This document shows positions 5,455-8,242 of a stretch of DNA of 8,242 nt, in pieces. Every line of letters begins with the position of its first letter. Position 1 is the stretch's first letter. The stretch is from contig JANYHP010000465.1 of the NCBI GenBank assembly GCA_025359005.1, positions 1 to 8,242 on the forward strand, read 5' to 3'. Below the pieces are notes generated by a model, which made no database searches, was not told the DNA's origin, and saw only the letters and a list, made by a program, of their open reading frames with translations. Origin of the DNA: Hyphomicrobiaceae bacterium (lineage in GTDB: Bacteria > Pseudomonadota > Alphaproteobacteria > Rhizobiales > Hyphomicrobiaceae). The position numbers were made by a program, and so were the translations under genes.

Positions 5455-6141
5455 TCAAGCGGTCCGCTCACCGGGGGGGCGAACCACGGCCGGGGTCGGC
5501 AGGCGATAGGGCTTCATGGCGCGTACCTGCCATACGAAAAAGAGGCCCGTCAGCGGCATGACGATAAACAGCTTGAAAATCATCCAGATATCGAGGCCCG
5601 ACAGGATCGGCTTTTTCAACAACCACATCCACTCATTGGGACACGGGATCGCTGCTTGGGCAAAGCCCAGCCGAACAGCTTCGTTAGCGATGGCGGTTAT
5701 GAGGAAGAAGAACGCAGCGTTGCGGGTGAGCGAGGCCCAGCCCTGCTGTGTGTAGTGGAACGTCTTGCCGAAGACGAATTCAAAGAAATAGCGCTTGCGC
5801 CACAGGCCGTAGGCCAGAACCGCTGCGATAAGCGCGTTGAACAGCGTGACCTTGATCTGCACCCAGGTCGGATCGCCGGTGTACAGCGTCAGCGTGCCGA
5901 AGATGATCGTCACGAAGCCGGCGATGAACGGCATGATCGGCGGCCGGCTCAGCACGACGAGCGAGGCGACCAGCGCCAGCACCGTGGCGCCGATCAGCGA
6001 CCAGACGCCGGCCTCGACGCCGTAAATGAAATTGACGATGAACATCACGAAGATCGGACCGATCTCACTGGCGATATTCAACGTCTGCTCCGCGTTGAAC
6101 GGAAAGAAGCTGCGGCGTGCGTTACGTGTGTCAGGTGCCAT
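5455..6141 (-). CDS. Divergent IspZ/YciB-family paralogue
   Basis: The 228-residue polytopic membrane protein aligns by eye with the next gene along its length: IIFGTLTLYTGDP (79–91) matches VFGGLTLGMQDP, VQIKVTLFNALIAAVLAYGL (94–113) matches IKMKPTIVNLMFAGALTYGL, and the GW and NE positions (134–135, 153–154) also agree. It therefore belongs to the same family, presumably in the inner membrane. It departs from the canonical copy at the C-terminal signature, where WVNFK is replaced by WMIFK (186–190), and its 16-residue insert near 159–175 (with Cys167) differs. The start is ATG 6141, with only a weak AGAGA-like site upstream. It is the first gene after ftsY and its gap, and its stop nearly touches the next start, so the two are one transcript. 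Whether it keeps the septation role or has a new one is unknown. Confidence 0.8.
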   Translation of the reverse strand: MAPDTRNARRSFFPFNAEQTLNIASEIGPIFVMFIVNFIYGVEAGVWSLIGATVLALVASLVVLSRPPIMPFIAGFVTIIFGTLTLYTGDPTWVQIKVTLFNALIAAVLAYGLWRKRYFFEFVFGKTFHYTQQGWASLTRNAAFFFLITAIANEAVRLGFAQAAIPCPNEWMWLLKKPILSGLDIWMIFKLFIVMPLTGLFFVWQVRAMKPYRLPTPAVVRPPGERTA

Positions 6142-6389
6142 TGTTCAGCGTCTCTGGCTGGCCGGCGTCGCCGCCGTTCCAGCATCTCCCCTCACGACAG
6201 TGCGCTTGGTTTTCCCATGCGGCACCATGCTCGAACCCAGTTAAACTTCCCGTAACTGCTGCCGATCGAATGCCTGCCCGCGATCCGCGACCCCTGTGCC
6301 TTGTATATGAGAAGCACCCCTCAGAGCACAACGCCGTACTTCTCCCCTGCCGCATACGACCTTTGAGCGTAGGCGCCACCTGCACGCAC
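6142..6389 (-). promoter_or_regulatory. Leader/intergenic region between ftsY and the ispZ pair
   Basis: These 248 bases hold no gene. On the minus strand TTGTGC (6326–6331) and TATACA (6302–6307) are 18 bases apart, a weak sigma-70-like pair that could give the ispZ pair its own promoter. A 6+6 dyad lies downstream of it. No clear terminator follows ftsY, so read-through from ftsY is also possible. Confidence 0.3.
6238..6258. promoter_or_regulatory. Dyad CAGTTA-N9-TAACTG, CtrA-like site
   Basis: Perfect 6-bp inverted arms flank a 9-base centre, about 97 bases before the start of the first ispZ-family gene. Read on the minus strand it contains TTAC-N7-TTAAC, one mismatch from the CtrA consensus TTAA-N7-TTAAC known from alphaproteobacterial cell-cycle genes. 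Position before septation genes makes this plausible, but one short motif can occur by chance. Confidence 0.3.
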
Positions 6390-7541
6390 CTAAATCTCGG
6401 CAATGGCGCGCGCGAACTCACCCGGCTCAAACGATTGGAGGTCCTCGACGCGCTCACCGATTCCTATTGCCACGACTGGTAGTCCGAACTTGGCCGAAAT
6501 TGCGACCAGAATACCACCGCGCGCCGTGCCGTCGAGCTTGGTCATGACGAGGCCGGTGACGCCGGCCACCTGCCGGAAGACCTCGACCTGGGTCACGGCG
6601 TTCTGTCCGGTGGTGGCGTCGAGAACGAGTAAAACCTGATGTGGCGCTGAGGGATCGACCTTTTTTATGACCCGGACGACCTTTTCGAGCTCTTCCATCA
6701 GGCCCTTTTTGTTCTGCAACCGCCCGGCGGTATCGACGAGCAGCACGTCAACGCCCGCGCGCTTTGCCTCCGTCATGGCGTCGAAGGCGAGGCCTGCGGC
6801 ATCTGCGCCCACCTGGCCGGAAACGACGGGCGCGCCGGTCCGCTCGCCCCAGACTTTCAACTGCTCGATGGCGGCGGCACGGAACGTATCGCCGGCCGCC
6901 AGCATCACCGACTTGCCCTCGGCGTGAAAGCGCGCGGCGAGCTTGCCGATGGTGGTTGTCTTGCCGGTGCCGTTGACGCCGACGAACAGGATCACTTCCG
7001 GCTTGTGAGTGCCATCCACCACCAGCGGGCGCGCGACGGGGGTGAGGACGCGCTCCACCTCGTCGGCGAGCACTTGCCGCACTTCCTCGGGCGCGATGGT
7101 CTTGTCGTAACGGGTCTTGCGTAGGGTTGCGGTGATGCGTTCGGTGGTCTCGATGCCGAGGTCGGCCTGCAGCAACAGATCTTCGAGTTCCTCCAGCGTA
7201 TCGCCATCGAGCTTGCGCTTGGTGAAGACGCTGGTGATGCCGTCGGAGAGCTTGGCGCTGGTCTTGGCAAGGCCCGTCTTGAGGCGCTGGAACCAGCCGG
7301 TTTTGGCTGGTTCGACGACGGGTGCGCCATCGGCGAGGGCTGGTATTGCTGTGACGACGACGGGTTCGACGTGCGACGGCGACGCAACCGTAACGTCGTC
7401 GGGCTCGGTGACAGGCTGGGCGGCGTCATCGTCGGCGATCGTGCCCTGGTCCGGCGTCGGCATGTCGACAGGCAGCGGATCGGTCTTGCGGCCGAACAGA
7501 CGCCCGAACACTCCGCGCTTTTTTTCCGGCTGCTCGCTCAC
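6390..7541 (-). CDS. ftsY: FtsY, signal recognition particle receptor GTPase
   Basis: The 383-residue SRP receptor pairs with Ffh (SRP54) at the inner membrane to deliver ribosomes making membrane proteins to the SecYEG translocon. The N-terminal GVFGRLFGRK (10–19) is a basic, amphipathic membrane-contact motif, followed by a short Pro/acidic A region (about 20–78), the helical N domain (about 80–170) and the G domain. GTPase motifs are complete: G1 GVNGTGKTT (188–196), G2 DTFRAAA (218–224), G3 DTAGR (270–274), G4 TKLD (334–337), the following ARGG (340–343), and a C-terminal GIGE (360–363). The start is GTG at 7541, overlapping the mtaB stop in a GTGA four-base overlap, so translation is probably coupled to mtaB. 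No internal defect is seen. Family assignment is certain. Confidence 0.97.
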   Translation of the reverse strand: MSEQPEKKRGVFGRLFGRKTDPLPVDMPTPDQGTIADDDAAQPVTEPDDVTVASPSHVEPVVVTAIPALADGAPVVEPAKTGWFQRLKTGLAKTSAKLSDGITSVFTKRKLDGDTLEELEDLLLQADLGIETTERITATLRKTRYDKTIAPEEVRQVLADEVERVLTPVARPLVVDGTHKPEVILFVGVNGTGKTTTIGKLAARFHAEGKSVMLAAGDTFRAAAIEQLKVWGERTGAPVVSGQVGADAAGLAFDAMTEAKRAGVDVLLVDTAGRLQNKKGLMEELEKVVRVIKKVDPSAPHQVLLVLDATTGQNAVTQVEVFRQVAGVTGLVMTKLDGTARGGILVAISAKFGLPVVAIGIGERVEDLQSFEPGEFARAIAEI

Positions 7542-8242
7542 CCGATAACCTCACCCAGAAGGCGCGTGGCGTTTGCGCCTGTCAGCTTTACCCTCTGCAT
7601 ATGGCCCGGCAACGGCGCATCAAGTACCACCTCGGCAAACCCCGGCGTGCGCCCGATGCCGTCACGCTCGACCAGCACGTCCGCCACGCCGCCGACCTGA
7701 CGCGTCAGGCTATCGGCCAGGGCACTCCGCCCTTTTTGCCGGAGCCGCTCCGCCCGTGACTTGATCTCGACGTGGGGCACTTGCGGCATGCGCGCTGCCG
7801 GTGTCCCCGACCGTGGCGAGAACGGGAAGACATGCAGATAAGTGAGCCCGCACGCATCCACAATGCCCAAGGATTGGCGAAACATGTCTTCAGTCTCGGT
7901 GGGAAAACCGACGATGAGGTCGGCGCCGAACTGAATATCAGGACGCAGGTCTCGCACGGTTTCGGTGAACCGGATCGCATCGGCACGCAGGTGCCGCCGC
8001 TTCATGCGCTTTAGGATGAGGTCGTCGCCGGCCTGCAACGAGAGATGCAGGTGCGGCATGAGGCGCGGCTCTTCGGCGAGCAAAGACAGCAGATCGGCAT
8101 CGACCTCTGTCTGGTCGATGGACGACAGGCGCAGACGCGCAAGGCGCGGCACGTGCTTCAGGATCTGCCGGACGAGGCGGCCCAAAGTCGGCGTGCCGGG
8201 CAGATCGGGGCCGTACGAGGTGATGTCGACGCCGGTCAGCAC
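7538..8242 (-). CDS. mtaB: MtaB, tRNA t6A37 methylthiotransferase (C-terminal part, runs off right edge)
   Basis: The last 234 codons are of a MiaB/MtaB-family radical-SAM methylthiotransferase, which adds a methylthio group to N6-threonylcarbamoyladenosine at position 37 of tRNAs reading ANN codons. Visible radical-SAM barrel parts are LTGVDITSYGPDL, RLRLSSIDQTEVD, HLHLSLQAGDDLILKRMKR, FGADLIVGFPTET and YLHVFPFSPRSGTPA, followed by a C-terminal TRAM-like RNA-binding segment ending at the stop. The N-terminal domain and the CxxxCxxC cluster lie beyond the window, so the start is not seen; the first GTG at the edge is an internal codon. VFPFSPRSGTPA and adjacency to ftsY favour MtaB over MiaB or RimO. 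The stop overlaps the ftsY start by 4 bases. Confidence 0.92.
   Translation of the reverse strand: MLTGVDITSYGPDLPGTPTLGRLVRQILKHVPRLARLRLSSIDQTEVDADLLSLLAEEPRLMPHLHLSLQAGDDLILKRMKRRHLRADAIRFTETVRDLRPDIQFGADLIVGFPTETEDMFRQSLGIVDACGLTYLHVFPFSPRSGTPAARMPQVPHVEIKSRAERLRQKGRSALADSLTRQVGGVADVLVERDGIGRTPGFAEVVLDAPLPGHMQRVKLTGANATRLLGEVIG

Noticed and set aside
5287..6255. 322-codon open frame antisense to both ispZ-family genes
   Set aside because: Low-complexity charged translation without recognisable domains; the minus-strand genes carry family motifs.
7517..7527. A-AAA-AAG slippery heptamer near the ftsY start
   Set aside because: It simply encodes Glu-Lys-Lys in the basic N-terminus; a shift here would destroy FtsY and no stimulatory structure was evident.

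Overview
The window is GC-rich and reads as an alphaproteobacterial chromosome, most likely Hyphomicrobiales (Rhizobiales). The evidence is the mtaB–ftsY–ispZ gene order, the high-GC third codon positions and the protein families present. The genus is not resolvable from the sequence alone. No rRNA, tRNA, CRISPR array, insertion sequence or phage gene was seen.

Left half (about 1–3970), metabolic genes around a divergent control region. On the minus strand are a D-2-hydroxyacid dehydrogenase (194–1201) and, downstream of it, the first 31 codons of an unrecognised gene that runs off the left edge (1–94). Divergently, on the plus strand, are an O-acetylhomoserine sulfhydrylase-type PLP enzyme (1422–2705) and, 63 bases later, a luciferase-like flavin-dependent monooxygenase (2769–3818), probably one operon. 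The 220-base divergent region has an exact spaced direct repeat that could be a paired regulator site. A weak terminator-like hairpin follows the monooxygenase.

Middle (3967–4784). A MarR-family regulator is convergent with the monooxygenase operon. It is preceded by a comparatively AT-rich stretch that holds a plausible sigma-70 promoter, with a perfect 6+6 dyad over the -35 box, as expected of a self-repressing MarR gene. Between this promoter and the end of the next operon is a GC-rich stretch that looks like decayed coding sequence and carries an 8-bp inverted repeat.

Right half (4785–8242), a minus-strand housekeeping block transcribed right to left. It holds the C-terminal part of the tRNA-modifying enzyme MtaB, then FtsY (the SRP receptor, whose GTG start overlaps the mtaB stop by 4 bases), a 248-base gap with a possible promoter and CtrA-like dyad, and two consecutive IspZ/YciB-family membrane proteins. 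The second of these is the canonical IspZ. The first is a diverged paralogue whose stop codon lies one base from the ATG of the second. This tandem, translationally coupled pair is the most interesting protein-level feature. I found no clearly new multi-gene system.
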